Shown: positions 24,010 through 36,100 of the stretch, piece after piece
Layout: each line of letters opens with the position of its first letter
Position numbering within the stretch: the first letter of the stretch is position 1
Assembly (NCBI GenBank): GCA_025917655.1
Contig: CP084617.1
Location: 930,001-994,000, forward strand
From: Chlorella sorokiniana
Taxonomy: Eukaryota > Chlorophyta > Trebouxiophyceae > Chlorellales > Chlorellaceae
Direction: 5' to 3'
DNA length: 64,000 bases
The notes under the pieces: model-generated
What the model saw: the letters and a program-made list of their open reading frames with translations, nothing else
What the model was told of the DNA's origin: nothing
Database searches by the model: none
Position numbers and translations under genes: made by a program

Positions 24010-24804
24010 ATGGGTGAGTCAAACTGGCGAGGCAGGGTGCGGGAGGTATGCGGATGAGTTTACCACGCACATGTGGTCTGAAGAAGACCAGGGGAAAGGG
24101 CGTGCGATTGTCATGGGGCCGCCAGGCACTGCCACAGGGATGGTGCGCCGCCGTCGCCCTTTGCCCGAGTCATGTATCCTCATACCTGCTGTCTGTGGCC
24201 TGCCCGCTCGCCGCTGGCACCTGCAGCGAGCCCTGAGGGCAACCAGATATTCGTGGTGGTGCGTAAGGGCAAGCAGTATCCACCCGCATGCGTCGACGTG
24301 CGGTGAGCAGTGGGGTGCATGGCAATCCGCCTTGCTCGTGTGCTCGGCATGCACGCTTGGCAGCAAAACCCCTGCTCAGCTTGCCCTGTGAAGCTCAAAT
24401 GCACACCTTGTGCCAATGCAGGGTGAAGTATGAACAGACGATGCTGGACCTCAAGAAAGCTGCATCCAGGTGCGCGGCGCTGCCGAGCACCCTCCCCGCC
24501 GCCTTTGTCACAGCTCTGCATACTCGCAACGCTTCCACGCTGCTCCCTGGAACCTCCCGCATCACGCCCTTCCCCGAATTCCCCACGCCTTTCCTGCAGC
24601 AAGCTGGGCGTGCCGCTGGACAAGCTGCTGCTGTTCTGGCAGGGCAGGGAGCTGACGACGGCGTTTGACGCCCGCACGCTGCTGGACCTCAGCATCCACA
24701 CCGGCTTCTCGCTGCAGGGCTACGACCTAACCGAGGAACCAGACTTCTGGCCGGCGGTGGAGCAGACGCCAGAGGGGCGGCGCATCACCACCTGGCCGCA
24801 GTGA
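24010..24804 (+). CDS. Small ubiquitin-fold protein with 4-base first exon
   Basis: Four exons give about 110 residues: 24010-24013 (ATG G only), 24227-24302, 24422-24469 and 24600-24804. All phases fit, yielding MASPEGNQIFVVVRKGKQY, then YEQTMLDLKKAASSKLGVP and DKLLLFWQGRELTTAFDAR. The beta strand, then Thr-x-x-Leu-Lys-Lys, then a Leu-rich strand with GREL imitates the beta-grasp of ubiquitin-like domains. It ends with an extension (LTEEPDFWPAVEQTPEGR, then RITTWPQ) and lacks a diglycine, so it is not expected to be conjugated. It follows the Mpv17-family gene on the same strand, 201 bases downstream. Function unknown. The micro-exon start is inferred from the GTGAGT donor and phase fit. Confidence 0.75.
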
Positions 24805-25120
24805 GCAAGCAGGCAGGCGCGGCTCCCGATGCTGGGGCGCTCCGGCCGCTGTGGCTTCACTTTGGTTGTTTCATGTTTCTGTCAAGGTGTGCGGCAAGTT
24901 GTGGAACCACAGTCGGGCGGGCAGGATTCGTTGCAGAGCGAGCAAAGAAGTGAGCAGCGCAGCGGGCGGCAAGAGAAGGGCAGCAGGGGCGGCAGGGGGC
25001 GCGCCCAGCAAGGGCACGCCCGAAAGAATCGGCAAAACAGTAAAGCGTAAGGAAGGAGTTCCGCGGGGTTGCGGGCCCCTGGCTGAGGGTTGCAGCGAGC
25101 GGCGCGCCCCTTGAGCGAGC
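24805..25120. other. Convergent intergenic region
   Basis: 316 bases between the stops of the ubiquitin-fold gene and TACO1. Likely both 3' UTRs; no other feature seen. Confidence 0.5.
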
Positions 25121-26761
25121 TCAGTCCAGGCCGGCCACCGTGGAGTAGACGGCGTCGACGTCGTCCACCGCCAGCAGCCGCTCCAGCAGCGCCTCGTTGG
25201 CCTCGAACGCGGCGTCGTCCACCTCCTGCTGCACCAGCGGCGCGTACACCAGCCCCGACGCCTCCGCCTGCACCCGCAGACCCTGCTCCGCCAGGCTGCT
25301 GCTCACCGCGCCGTAGTCCTCCACAGCGGTCAGCACCTGTTGTTTTTGTGGTGTGGGGTGGCGGGGGGGGATTGCGCGCGAGCGAGGAGGACTTCAAAGC
25401 CAGCGGCAAGGGCAGGAAGCGGCCCCGATCACACGCGCCAGGCCCGGCAGCAGGGCTGCCGCTGCCAGCCTTGCCCGCCCGCGGTTCGCGCCGCCAGCCG
25501 CCGCCCGCCCACCTTGAAGCCCAGCAGGGCGCCGTCGTCGTCCAGGGCCTGCTGGATGTCGGCGGCGCCCGCCTCCATGGCCGCCTCGAACACGCGGTCC
25601 TCGCCCTCCGCCGCATCCACCATCACCAGGCCCTGCCGCTGGAAGTTGAACAGCACGCTGCCGGGGTCGGCGACCTGCGTGTTTTGAGGCGGGCAAGCTG
25701 CAGGTCGAGGCCCACTCATCGCAACAACCGCACTCCTTCCTGTCATGAAAACACGCTCTGCTCGTCGGGGTCTGTGCTGGCATACGGGCGCGATGCCGCG
25801 GCGCCTGCCCCGCCATCCAGGCCGGGCGCGGCCAGCCGCGGCGAGGGTGCGCCGACTGCTGCCGCACCGCGCGGCCGCCCACCTTGCCGCCGGCCTTGGT
25901 GATTGCGGCCTTGACGTCGGAGGCGGAGCGGTTGACGTTGTCGGTGAGGCACTCGATCACAAAGCCGGTGCCGCCGATGCCGTAGGCTGCAGCGGCGGCA
26001 GGCAACCACGAGCGGCAGGGGCTGATTAAGGAAATACACCTTGAAGACCCGTTACAAAAAAACAGAGCTGCCATGGCTAGCTGCTCATGGATGTGCAGCC
26101 GCCTGTGCCCTCCCACCCATCTGTTTGCGTACCCCTGCCACAACGGCGTGCACGGCCGCCCACCGGCAGCACCAGCGGCCCCCGACTGCCGCCCCAGCTT
26201 GCCCACCCTCATAGGTGACCTCCGCATAGTCGGCCTTGGACTCCGAGGCGCGCTTGATGTTGCGGTCGATGATGTCGGTGGGCACCTGGGCCACCTTGGC
26301 CGCCGCCAGCGCCTCGCGCAGCCGCGCGTTGGCCAGCGCGTCGGGGCCGCCCTGCCGCACCGCCTGCGCAATCTGCTTGCCGATCTTGCCGTACAGCTTG
26401 GCCTTCTGCGCGTCGGCCTTGCCCTTGCGGGTGGCAATCTTGGCGCTGCGTCTGCAAGGGGGCCAGCACGGGAGAGCCGATGCTCATCAGGCATCGCTGG
26501 CGGCGGCGCCGGCGGCAGCACGGCGACCCCACCACCTGCGGGCTTGTGACCGCAAATGTGCCAGTTTGGAAAGCATCAAGAAGCAAATTCTTGGTGCAAA
26601 GCAACCACCCACCGTCCCATGCAGACGGGTGTGCAGCTAATTTTCCGCAGTGACGCTGGGGTTGAGCTCCCGCCGCGCAACAGTTGTGTTGTACTACCGC
26701 TGAAAGTACTGCGAGCACCAGCGGCCCTGGCCAGCGAATGAGCCACAATCCTGTGAAGCAT
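25121..26761 (-). CDS. TACO1: TACO1/YebC family translational activator
   Basis: In mitochondria this family helps ribosomes translate particular mRNAs; bacterial YebC acts at difficult nascent chains or as a regulator. Five exons fit in phase without frame breaks: 26613-26761, 26207-26451, 25883-25986, 25513-25674 and 25121-25336. The start gives MLHRIVAHSLARAAGARS, an Arg/Ser-rich amphipathic presequence for an organelle. The mature part begins MGRRSAKIATRKGKADAQKA, then QVPTDIIDRNIKRASE, YGIGGTGFVIECLTDNVNRS, KVADPGSVLFNFQRQG and a C-terminal domain ending YSTVAGLD. All three YebC subdomains are present, and length is normal. It shares a 203-base divergent promoter region with the TPR gene. 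Confidence 0.96.
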
Positions 26762-26964
26762 TGTGCAAGCTGAACAACAAAGCGGAGGTCGATAATTTGA
26801 ATCAAAAGCGGCCGAAAAAATGCAATAGGAGAAGGCGGCATGCAAGCAGAGGGCGCAGCGGGGTACCTCCACCACTGTACTTCGTTTGCGAAAGGCGATT
26901 TCTTTTTGCGGTTCAGCGCAGTATCAAGCGTACTATAAAGATTTAAAAGCTCACAAAACGATCT

Positions 26965-29431
26965 ATGGAGGCTATAAGCGAGGAGAAGGCGAGGGGTGAC
27001 GCAGGTGGGCACCTGTGCTGCCTGCTATCAATCGACAATCGATGCCGAGCACAATGAGCTCGATGCTATAGCCGTGTGGTCCGTGCTGGCATCCATCCGC
27101 GAGGTGCGAGTCCTGACGTGTTGACCATGATGGGGCCTGCAGCCTTCCGAGACGGCCACTACGAGGAAGCCTACAATCTTTACACAGAGGCGCTTGAGGA
27201 TGACGAACGCCATGTCCCAACATTGTGCAACCGCAGCCTGGCGGCCCTGAAGCTGGGTAGGCAGGGCCGCCGCCGTCTGCCAGGCAGCCACTGCTCCGTG
27301 GCGGCACGCCCCACCCCTACAGTTGCACGCGTGCATCCATTGTGTGCAGGCCGCCTTGAGGAATCCCTGGAGGATGCAGAGGCAGCCCTGCAGCTGCTTC
27401 AAGGCAGCGCGAAGCCGGCAGCCGCGCAGCTGCTGGCCAAGGCGGCGCACCGCAAGGCCGAGGCGCTGCTGGCGCTGGGCGACGTGGTGGAGGCGGTACG
27501 GGCGTACCGCCGCGGGCTGGCCGCCGCCCCCGGCCACCCCGAGCTGCACGCTGCGCTGCGCCTGGCGGCGGAGGACCTGCCCGTGCCCTGGCTGGCGGCG
27601 TACTGGGCGGCGCGGGTGGAGGAGGCGCAAGCGCCCAACCCGCTGTCGTCGCGCGACGGCCGCCTCGTCAAGCGTGTGCCGTCCGAGCTGGCGCTGGGGC
27701 CCCAGGATCTCAGGGCCCACCTGCAGGCAGCGCTGCACCCGCTGCAGGACGAGGTGGGGAGGCGGGGGCTGAGCCATCGCCGGTGCAGGGCCCTGCCTGC
27801 GGTGTCGCCAAACGACCGGCAACCCGCTCCTCTCCCAAGCTGCCGCATGCTACAAAGCTACCAGCACTCAGCTCCGATCGTGGCCTGCCCCTGGCGCAGG
27901 CCCGCGACCTGATGTGCGAAGCGTGGGCCGAGGGCCGGCGCCCGGCCGCGCCGCCGCCGCCCTGATGCGCAGCGCCGCCTACCTGGGCGCCGGCAACGCC
28001 AAGCAGGCGCTGAAGGACGCTCGCTTCGCGCTGGCCACCGGCCCCCAGCTGGACACGTCCCTGCTGCGGCTGGCGGAGGAGGAAGAAAAGGAGGCACGGG
28101 TCGACCTGGCTGAGAAGGCGGCCAACCGCGCCCTGGCGCCCAGCAACGGCGGCGGCGGCGGCGGCGGCGGCGACGGCGGCGGCAAGAAGGAGGCGGCGCC
28201 GCGCCTGGAGGACTCGCTGCCGCCCGGGGCGCTGGCGGGGCGCACCTCTGCATGGCCGGCCGCCCTGGCGCTGCATTCGGCGGCGCTGGAGGCGCTGCCG
28301 CAGCCCGACACGGTGCTGGCGGCGCTGTCGCTGGCTCGCGCCGCCGAGCTGGAGCCGGAGAACGAGGAGTACGCGGCGGGGCTGGAGCGCCTCATGCGCC
28401 GGATCCCCGAGCACCAGGCAGCCGCCCTCAGGGTGCGGCGCGATGTGCGGGCGGCGCCGACGACCCTCGCGGCAGCCTTGTGCCGCAGCAGCGGGCTCCT
28501 GCCCTCCGTCCTGCTCCCTCCTGGGGCCCCCGCCTGCAGCCAGCCAGGCTGCGCCCCGTCTCCATCACCCCCCGCCTGCCCTGCAGGCCGGAGGCTCTGC
28601 GGCGCTGGAGGCGCAGCTGGCGGGGAGCGCGAGGCGGCGCGCCCGAGTTCCTGCGCCGCCGCCCGCGCTATTACTACTACTTCGAGTGGATGCGGCGCCG
28701 CATCGAGGAGCAGGTGCGGCGTGGGGGAGCTGGGGCTGGTGCTTGCTGCGAGAGCAAACCTGCGCTATTGCTGAAATGCGACTGGCCGCTTTCCTGTCGG
28801 CGTCAGAGGCAACGGGTGCTGCTGTTCGCCTGACTCCTCATCCTTCGCTCCTTGTCGTGTTGCCCCGCGGTACCGCCAGTACCCCGCACTGCCTGAGCCC
28901 GTCATGGACAAGATGCTGTCCCTGGAGGCCAACGAGCTGGACATGCTGCTGCAGTACCCCAAGGCCACGCAGCTGACGGTGCGGCAGGAAGCTGCCCCAC
29001 CCCGCCGGGCTCGCCTGCGCAACGCAGCTCGCCTGCTCGCCCGTCGCGCGCGGGAGCGGCCGCCGTGTGCCGGTAGCCCCCTTGCCCCCGTCCCCACCTC
29101 TTTCCCCCTCACTCTTCCTCCCTCCCCGAGAGCAGGTCGAGCGCCTGCTGGGCGTGTTTGAGGAGCGGGGGAGGCGGCGCTGGAGGAGTATGCGGTGCCG
29201 CTGCTCTCCTGGAGCGACTACCAGGCCATCAAGGAGGAGGGGGCGGCGCCCGCCCTGCCGGCCCCCAAGGACGCATCCGTCGCAGTCGACCGCCTCCTGC
29301 CGCGCGGCGCTCCAGCGCCGGCCGCGCCCGCGGCTGTTGGCGGCGGCGCAGGGGAGGACCCGCTGGAGGTCGCCGCCGCTGCCAGCGAGGCAGGGAGCCT
29401 GGACTTGGATGACCTGTGTGGCCTGGACTGA
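26965..29431 (+). CDS. Tetratricopeptide-repeat protein
   Basis: Exon 1 (26965-27004, MEAISEEKARGDA), exon 2 (27143-27256) and exon 3 (27350-27753) join in phase to form TPR helices: AAFRDGHYEEAYNLYTEAL, PTLCNRSLAALKLGRLEESL and LAKAAHRKAEALLALGDVV. A further repeat is MRSAAYLGAGNAKQALKDA. It then has a poly-Gly tract, a TPR-like ALSLARAAELEPENEEYA, a basic YYYYFEWMRRRIEEQ segment, YPALPEPVMDKMLSLEANEL, and an acidic tail SLDLDDLCGLD. TPR proteins are docking platforms, often for Hsp70/Hsp90; the partner is not visible here. Frame is lost by one base in the CCC run at 27941-27943, again near 28650, and in a G run near 29170. I know no named orthologue. Confidence 0.78.
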
Positions 29432-30118
29432 GGGCGGCTGGTGCACCCTGCAAGCGTCCCGCACATGGGAACAAAAGCGCAAGTCCTTGTCCCCCACCCA
29501 CTCTTGTTCAACTCCAAACCACATCCTCACTCTGCTCGCTCGCGATTCCAAATGTTCCAGCCAGCTACTTTTACAACCACTTGCTGGACGGGCATGAGCG
29601 CCTGAAGGGATCAATGCTTGCAACAGGGTGCGCGGCAGCGGCGGAAGGGCTGGAGCGCGGAGGAGGCCAGGTGGTAACAAGTGTACGGCCAGGGAGGAAG
29701 GTAGCGCAGGGGTCAGTGACAAAGGTAATCGGGGCAGTAATGGACAACCAAAGCGGCCATACTGCTCGAGCAGCATGCCGGAACGGGGTGGGGCAGGGGC
29801 CCGCAGGTCACCGCCGGGGCACCCACTGGTGGAAACACACATGTGGTCGGGGGCAAGGCAAGTTTGCGTCATCAAATACGTCAAGTGCTGCATACTGGTC
29901 TGCGGGGAAAAGATGAAGAAAGAAAAGATGAAGGAGAGCGGAACGAGAGACAGCCCGCAGATGCAGCAAGCAATTGCAGACTGGGCGGGAGCAGTGCGCT
30001 CAGCAGGATGGCACACACAGCACCACGATGCTGGGACTTATTCCGTGGTTGTCTGGTGGCTGGACGACGGTCGAACGACGGCGGCGGCGCTAGCGCTGGT
30101 GCTGGCGTCCACGATTGG
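29432..30118. other. Convergent intergenic region
   Basis: 687 bases between the TPR gene stop and the SEC14-like gene stop. No conserved reading frame, RNA gene or repeat recognised; probably 3' UTRs. Confidence 0.45.
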
Positions 30119-32217
30119 TCAGGAGCGGTCTGCCAGGCTGAGCTGTTGGAGGTGGGGCAGGAGCAGGTCTGGCTGCCCCGCCACGCGCTCCAAATAGCCG
30201 GGGCTGCCCAGGTGGTCGTGGCTGCGGCAGGTGGACAGCTGCCGCCGCAGCTGCTGCTCCTTGGCCACGGCGGGCTCCTCAAGCCCTGCCGTTGCCAGCT
30301 TACTGCGACGGGGGGCCGGGGGCCGGGCGCGCGGCGGAGTGAGCTGCTGTCAGCAAGCGCACTGGCCGCAGCAACACGTTACAATCCTCACCCTGCGAGC
30401 GAGCGCCCCTCATACCCTGACACACAAGCGTGCACACACACACACAGTACATGCAAGCTCCCCTTCACAACACCACCGCCACCACCACAGCAGCCACCCA
30501 CCCACCCACCCACCTCAGCTGCGGGAAGCTGTAAGCCTTGGAGGCGGCCAGCCCCTTGTCGCGATTGTCCTCCATCTCGCGCAGCAGCCAGGCTGTGGTG
30601 GGCGCGTCAAAGTAGCGCGCCAGCAGCCTCCCCAGCTTGGTGTCGGCGCCCTTCTTGAAGTCCACAAAGTGGATCTGCCGAAGGGGGAGCGCAAGCACGT
30701 GAGGTTGAGCGCCGCGGCCATGAGCCTTCCGCTGCTGCTTGACGTGGCTGGCCGATGGAGTGCGCAGCAGGGCAGGGAGCGGGGCGGGCACCAGGCACCG
30801 GGCACCCCCACCTTCTGCTTGGTGACTGGGTCGATGAAGTGTGAGATGGCGCGCCACAGCGTGTTGAACACCGTGGGGGCAGACACCACGACGAAAGTGC
30901 CCAGGCGCTCGGGGTAGTGGGCCGCAGAGAGGTTGAGGAAGATCTGGGGGCCGGGGCAAGGGGGAGATGGGCGTCAGCACGAGCAGGCCCGCTTCAGGCG
31001 GGGGTCGGCTGACAGGTGCGCACTGAGCCGCGCGCAGGAGGCCCGCTGTCGCGACCGGGTCTCAAGGCGGGTTGGGTCAGGCAGGGGCAGGTGCTCACAC
31101 GTGTGGCCGCAAGCCTCGCCCCCTCCCGCCCCGCCGCGCCCCCATCAGCCCCCACCTTGGCCAACAACAAACAAAAACAAAACCAAACACCATCACCACA
31201 TACACAAAACCGCGCCGCCATCACCCCTCTCACCTTGGCCAGGCGTGGGTCGCAGTCGCGGATGGAGAAGCCGTGGAAGTCCATCACCCACACCCAGCTC
31301 TCCACGGGGCGCCCGTCTGCACCGGGCGCCGACGGCATCAGCCGGATCGCAGACTCAAAGGTCGAGATCATGTGCCTGTGCCAGCGGGAGCAGGGGGAGC
31401 AGGGGTTGCAGCGTGGGCAAGCGCGCAGGGCTGCGTCACAGTGCAAGAAGCCTGGCTGCAGCATGCCGGGCTTTGGCGCTCGAAAAGGCTTGCAGCGGGG
31501 CACAGAAGCACGCGGCGGTGTTTTGAGGCGGGGGCGGCGCTCAGAATATTCCGCACGGTATTTTCCATCCGTCGGCTCTGCCGCCTCACCTGCGGTTGTC
31601 CTCTACGTCGCGGTTGGTGGCCAGCGCCAGGCAGCTGTAGATGCAGGGGCGGCCGGACTTGTCGTGCCCCACCACTTGCATGTAGTGCGACTTGGGGTCT
31701 GACGCGCAGGCGGTGCACACAATGTGCTCGGGCTGCTCCGCCCGCCGCCACGCCAGCGTGTCGCAAACGCGCTTCACAGCGTGCTTGGCATCTCCGCCAG
31801 TGGCGCGCAGGTACCTGCAGGGGCCGAGGGAGGAGGGGCACCGTGAGGATAGGGGTTCAGGTCGCTGCCAAGGCGGATTGGTGGGGTACGTGTCCCGTCG
31901 CGGCGCAGCAGCGCATGCAGGGTTGGGTGGGCTCCAGCCGCGGCTTGCCTGCTAGCCATGGCAGCGTCGCAGAGCCGCCTGTCCTCCTCGCCCAGCTGCG
32001 CCAGCACGGCATCCACCTCCTTCTGCGTCGGCCAATACTTCTTGCCGGGCGGCGGGAGGTCGCCCTCCTGCGCCGCGGGCGTCGCAGGCCCAGCAGGCTC
32101 CAGCGAGACGTCGGCCAGGCTGCCATGGCTGCTGCTGCTCTGCATCTCGTCATCTGCGGCACCCGTGGAGTTGTCCACGCGGGTGGAGGACCGGCGGTGC
32201 AGCAAGAACGACACCAT
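30119..32217 (-). CDS. SEC14-like CRAL-TRIO lipid-transfer protein
   Basis: Binds phosphatidylinositol or another lipophilic ligand and links lipid composition to trafficking. Six exons are fully open: 31949-32217, 31590-31814, 31234-31375, 30812-30943, 30524-30674 and 30119-30302. An in-frame stop upstream leaves 32217 as the first ATG (MVSFLLHRRSS). The N-terminal CRAL-TRIO helical part ends RYLRATGGDAKHAVKRVCDT. The lipid-binding domain shows VVGHDKSGRPCIYSCLALAT, SWVWVMDFHGFSIRDCDPRL, IFLNLSAAHYPERLGTFVVV, FNTLWRAISHFIDPVTKQK and HFVDFKKGADTKLGRLL. The first intron uses a GC donor (AG then GCAAG), the only choice that keeps frame. The C-terminal tail is Leu/Gln-rich. No frame break. Confidence 0.93.
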
Positions 32218-33170
32218 GTCTCTTAGGGCCTTGCTCTTCGCCGGTGGCCGCGCGTCCACTTCTGGAGGCTAACAAGTGAAGGCTGGTGCAAAGGATGGGC
32301 AGAACGTCCTGATCGGTCCGGGCTACCTCAAGGTGAAGTAATTCGGGTTACGAGGGAGCCGATTTGTTTACGAGGAAAGCGATTCGCACCCAGTTCTGTC
32401 TGCAAATACAGAAGAACTGGTATCGAATTTGGTGAGCAACAATCAAGCGGGCATTTCAGTCCAGTCCCGCAGTACAAGGAGTTGAAGGGTGATCTCCTGG
32501 TCAGCCCTTGCGATGCAAAGGCAACAGTTGTATAGATCGGCGTTGCCCGCCTTAACTTGCTAAGACTTTCGCCAGAACTTGGACGGGCACCCAAACCAAC
32601 CTGCGCTTTTTCGGGCTATGTCGACCGATACCAACACGAAAATGGCGTACATAATCAGGAATTTAACGCGTCACAAACCGTTATCGTTGTCATGGTGACC
32701 GTCAGAAAATACTCATGCCGTCGTCCTGCGGGACTCTCAGGACGCCGCAACCATCGTGGCTCCTCATTCATTGCAATGCTTGGCTTCTACCTGATAGGAT
32801 CGAGTTTGATGGCGCCATACAGCCAACCTCTTTACTTACATACACGCCTGGACATTTGGATGGTGAACCGAGCGGCCCGCGCCGTGCCCTGCGACAGATG
32901 CCGCTCATGTTGCTATGGAGCATCGCAACCGTCGCGCACAGCAACCATGGTAGCGCCAGAGCGCACAATGAGCGCACTTGCCACACTTGGAAGCAGGGGA
33001 GCCTGACTTCCAAGAAGCGCAGTGGCGGCGCCATGCTCAGTGGCGACAGGCGGGCGGCCTGTTAAGTCCGCGTGAGCGCGCCACTCATTCACGTTTACGA
33101 TCAATTGAGGTTGCTGTGAATCGTCGCAATTGTTTGTAAGGCCCACGAAGGCCAGTAAAGCTCCTCTTAT
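32218..33170. other. Divergent intergenic region
   Basis: 953 bases between SEC14-like (minus) and the epimerase-PNPOx gene (plus); the longest non-coding gap in the window and distinctly less GC-rich. Open frames of up to 149 codons occur but show no conserved motif or codon bias like neighbouring exons. No tRNA or transposon ends seen. Confidence 0.45.
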
Positions 33171-36100
33171 ATGCTCTCTTCTCTGCCCCGCTTCGCCCTG
33201 CGCTTTGCCGGGACAGGCACAAGCCTGCACCAAGGCCACGTGTCTGCCTTGCGGTTCCTGCAAACGGCCGCCGCACAGGCTTCGGGCCGCTGCGCACCCG
33301 CTCCAGCACGCCGGCAGCACAGAGCCATGGCGTCAACTCAGTCGGCGGCGGCGGTGGCTGTCGACCCACACTCTGGCAGCCACGCCTCCACAATGGAGGG
33401 CATTACATTCCTGTGAGAAGATCACATTCAAGGAGGGCACGATGTACCGGGGCCCACAAGCCGAAACTGGCCCAGCGCACTTTGGGCGAGCCCTGCTCAG
33501 CGCCACGCTCAGACGCTCGGTGTTGCCTGCCCCTCCTCCCCCTCACTGCTGCTGCAGCTCCCAGGAGCAGGCACAGAAGCTGGACGAGGAGCTGATGGGG
33601 CCCCTGGGATTCTCGGTGGACCAGCTGATGGAGCTGGCGGGCCTGTCGGTGGCGGCGGCGGCAACCACAGAGTACCCAGCCAGGTGCTGCCGTGGCCATG
33701 GCGGGCGGAAGAGCAGGCCGCCTCTGCATGCCGTGAGCCGGCCCCACGCCTGGATGGGAGCCTCGGAGTGGCAGTGCCTAGCCTCAGCAAGCTTTGCGAC
33801 GCTCCCCATTCGGCCTCGTCTTTCTTGCCGTGCAGCACCCACCCGCGCGTGCTGGTGGTGGCTGGCCCGGGCAACAACGGCGGCGACGGCCTGGTGGCGG
33901 CGCGCCACCTGCACCACTTTGGCTACTCGGTGGCGGTGTGCTACCCAAAGCCCACCGACCGACCGCTGTACAACGGGCTGGTGACGCAGTGCCGCTCGCT
34001 GGGCATTCCGTTTGTGACGGCGGAAGAGCTGCAGGCACGGCCTAGGCTGGTGGTGCTGCTTGTGGTCCGTCGTCGCTGCCGGCGCGGGCGCGCGCACCCG
34101 CCACCCAGCCATGCCCTGCACGCTGCAGGACGTCCCGCTGGCTGAGCGGTACGACGTGGTCCTGGACGCAATGTTTGGCTTCTCCTTCAAGGGGACCCCC
34201 GCCCGCCCTTTGATGCGCTGGTCGAGGCGCGGCTGCTGCGCCTGCTGTGCCTGCTGATCCTGCTGCGCCTGCTGTGGCTGATAATTGCCGCTTGCTGCGC
34301 TGGCTGCAATCCTGCTCAGCCCCTGTCTCATTTTGGGCCGCCTTTGCGACATGCGCCATTCTACGAACCATGCCCTGCAGATGCTGAAGCCCGCGGCCAG
34401 CCCACCCCCCTGGTGGCTGTAGACATCCCCAGCGGGTGAGCCGGCGCTGCCTCGCCGTCCGCACGTTGCATCCCCGCCGTTGTGCCCGTCGTGTGGATGC
34501 TGGTTGCGCTGCTGCCTCGCCGCGCATGAGCGCCTGCCAGGGATGCCGCCAGCGGCGAGTGGGTGCCCCACCAGCAGCGCGCGCCCTGCTGCGCTGCAGA
34601 TGGGACGTGGAGGAGGGGGATGCTGGCGGCGGCGGCCTGCGTCCCGACATGCTGGTCAGCCTGACGGCGCCCAAGCTGTGCGCGCGCCAGTTCTCCGGCT
34701 CCCACCACTACCTGGGGGGCCGCTTTGTGCCGCCGCAGGTGCAGGGCTGCGGCTGGCGCTCTCACGCTGCGCACGCTGCTTGTCCCGCCTGCTGGTCCCC
34801 TGCGCTGTGGCGCCGTGAGCTGGCTGGCAACCAGGAACGACTGAGAGTCTCGTGCTGGCTGCCCAGCCCCGCCCCTGCTGGCATGCATTATCGCTGATTC
34901 GAATCTCTCCCTGCCCATGCACCCCCCTTCCGCGCCGCAAAGATCCGGGACAAGTACCGCCTGCAGCTGCCGCCCTACCTGGGCACCGCGCAGTGCGTGC
35001 GCATCGGCGGGTCGGCGCGCTGCGCAGCCGCTGGCGCCGCCAGCGTCGCCGACATGCGGCTGACCTACGGCACGGAGGGCCAGTCGCTGGACGAGGCTGA
35101 CGTGAGCGACGGGGAAGAACAGATGCTCCCCAGCTGCCTCTCACACCAAAGCCTAGCCGGCTGCTGCTGCCTGCCTGTGGGCTCCCCCGAGGTGCCCCAC
35201 CACACTGCGTAGCCTCCTCCTCCGCCGTCATCGCTTCAAGCGTCCCCCCCCCCGCCCCTCCGCCCTCTCCCTCGCCCCATTCTTCCCCACACAGATGGCG
35301 ACCGCGGGCCCGTTGGAGCAGTTTGACGCCTGGTTCAAGGCGGCCGCCTCCTGTGGCGTGCGCGAGCCCAACGCCATGAGCCTGGCCACCGCCGAGCCCG
35401 GGCGTGGTCAGCGCGCGCTACGTGCTGCTCAAGGGCTACGACCAGCGCGGCTTCCAGTGGTACACCAACTACGACAGCCGCAAGGTGGGCTGGGTGGGCG
35501 GGCAATGCGAGGGGCTTGGGGGAAACGGAGGGGGCGGAGGGGCGGTGGAGGGGAGGAGGATGGTGTACTGGGCGCAGCTGGGGTTCATCTGCGGTTGTAG
35601 TGTGGATAAAACTGGGCGGCGGCCACGGGGACGCCACGAGGCAATGGCTTCGCAGTTGGCCGCGAGCGGGGTTCTGACGTCGTGCAAACAGCAGTTGCGG
35701 CATAAGCATGGGCTGCGCCACCTGTGCCTCCATCCGCCCAGCCCTCTCTGCCGCGCCCCCGCGGGCTCCACTTGCCCACCTCTCACTGCTCTTCCCTCCC
35801 CCGACACACACACACTCCCCACCCTCAACCCCACCCCCTACACACACACATTGCCCGCACCCTCTTGCTGCAGGGCCAGCAGCTGGATGCCAACCCAACG
35901 GCTGCGCTGGCCTTCTGGTGGGAGCCGCTGCAGCGGCAGGTGCGCGTCGAGGGCCCCGTGGAGCGCCTGCCCGACGAGGAGAGCGACGCCTACTTCCACA
36001 GCCGGCCGCGCGGCAGCCAGGTGGGGCTCTAGGGCGGCGGTTGGGGTGGAGGCACAAGTGCCGGGTGTGCTGCAGGAGCGGGCAGGAAGCAGGGCGTGCA

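Noticed and set aside
32557-33065. Open frames in the intergenic gap before PDX3
   Set aside because: No conserved motif, and codon use differs from neighbouring exons. I treat the gap as non-coding.
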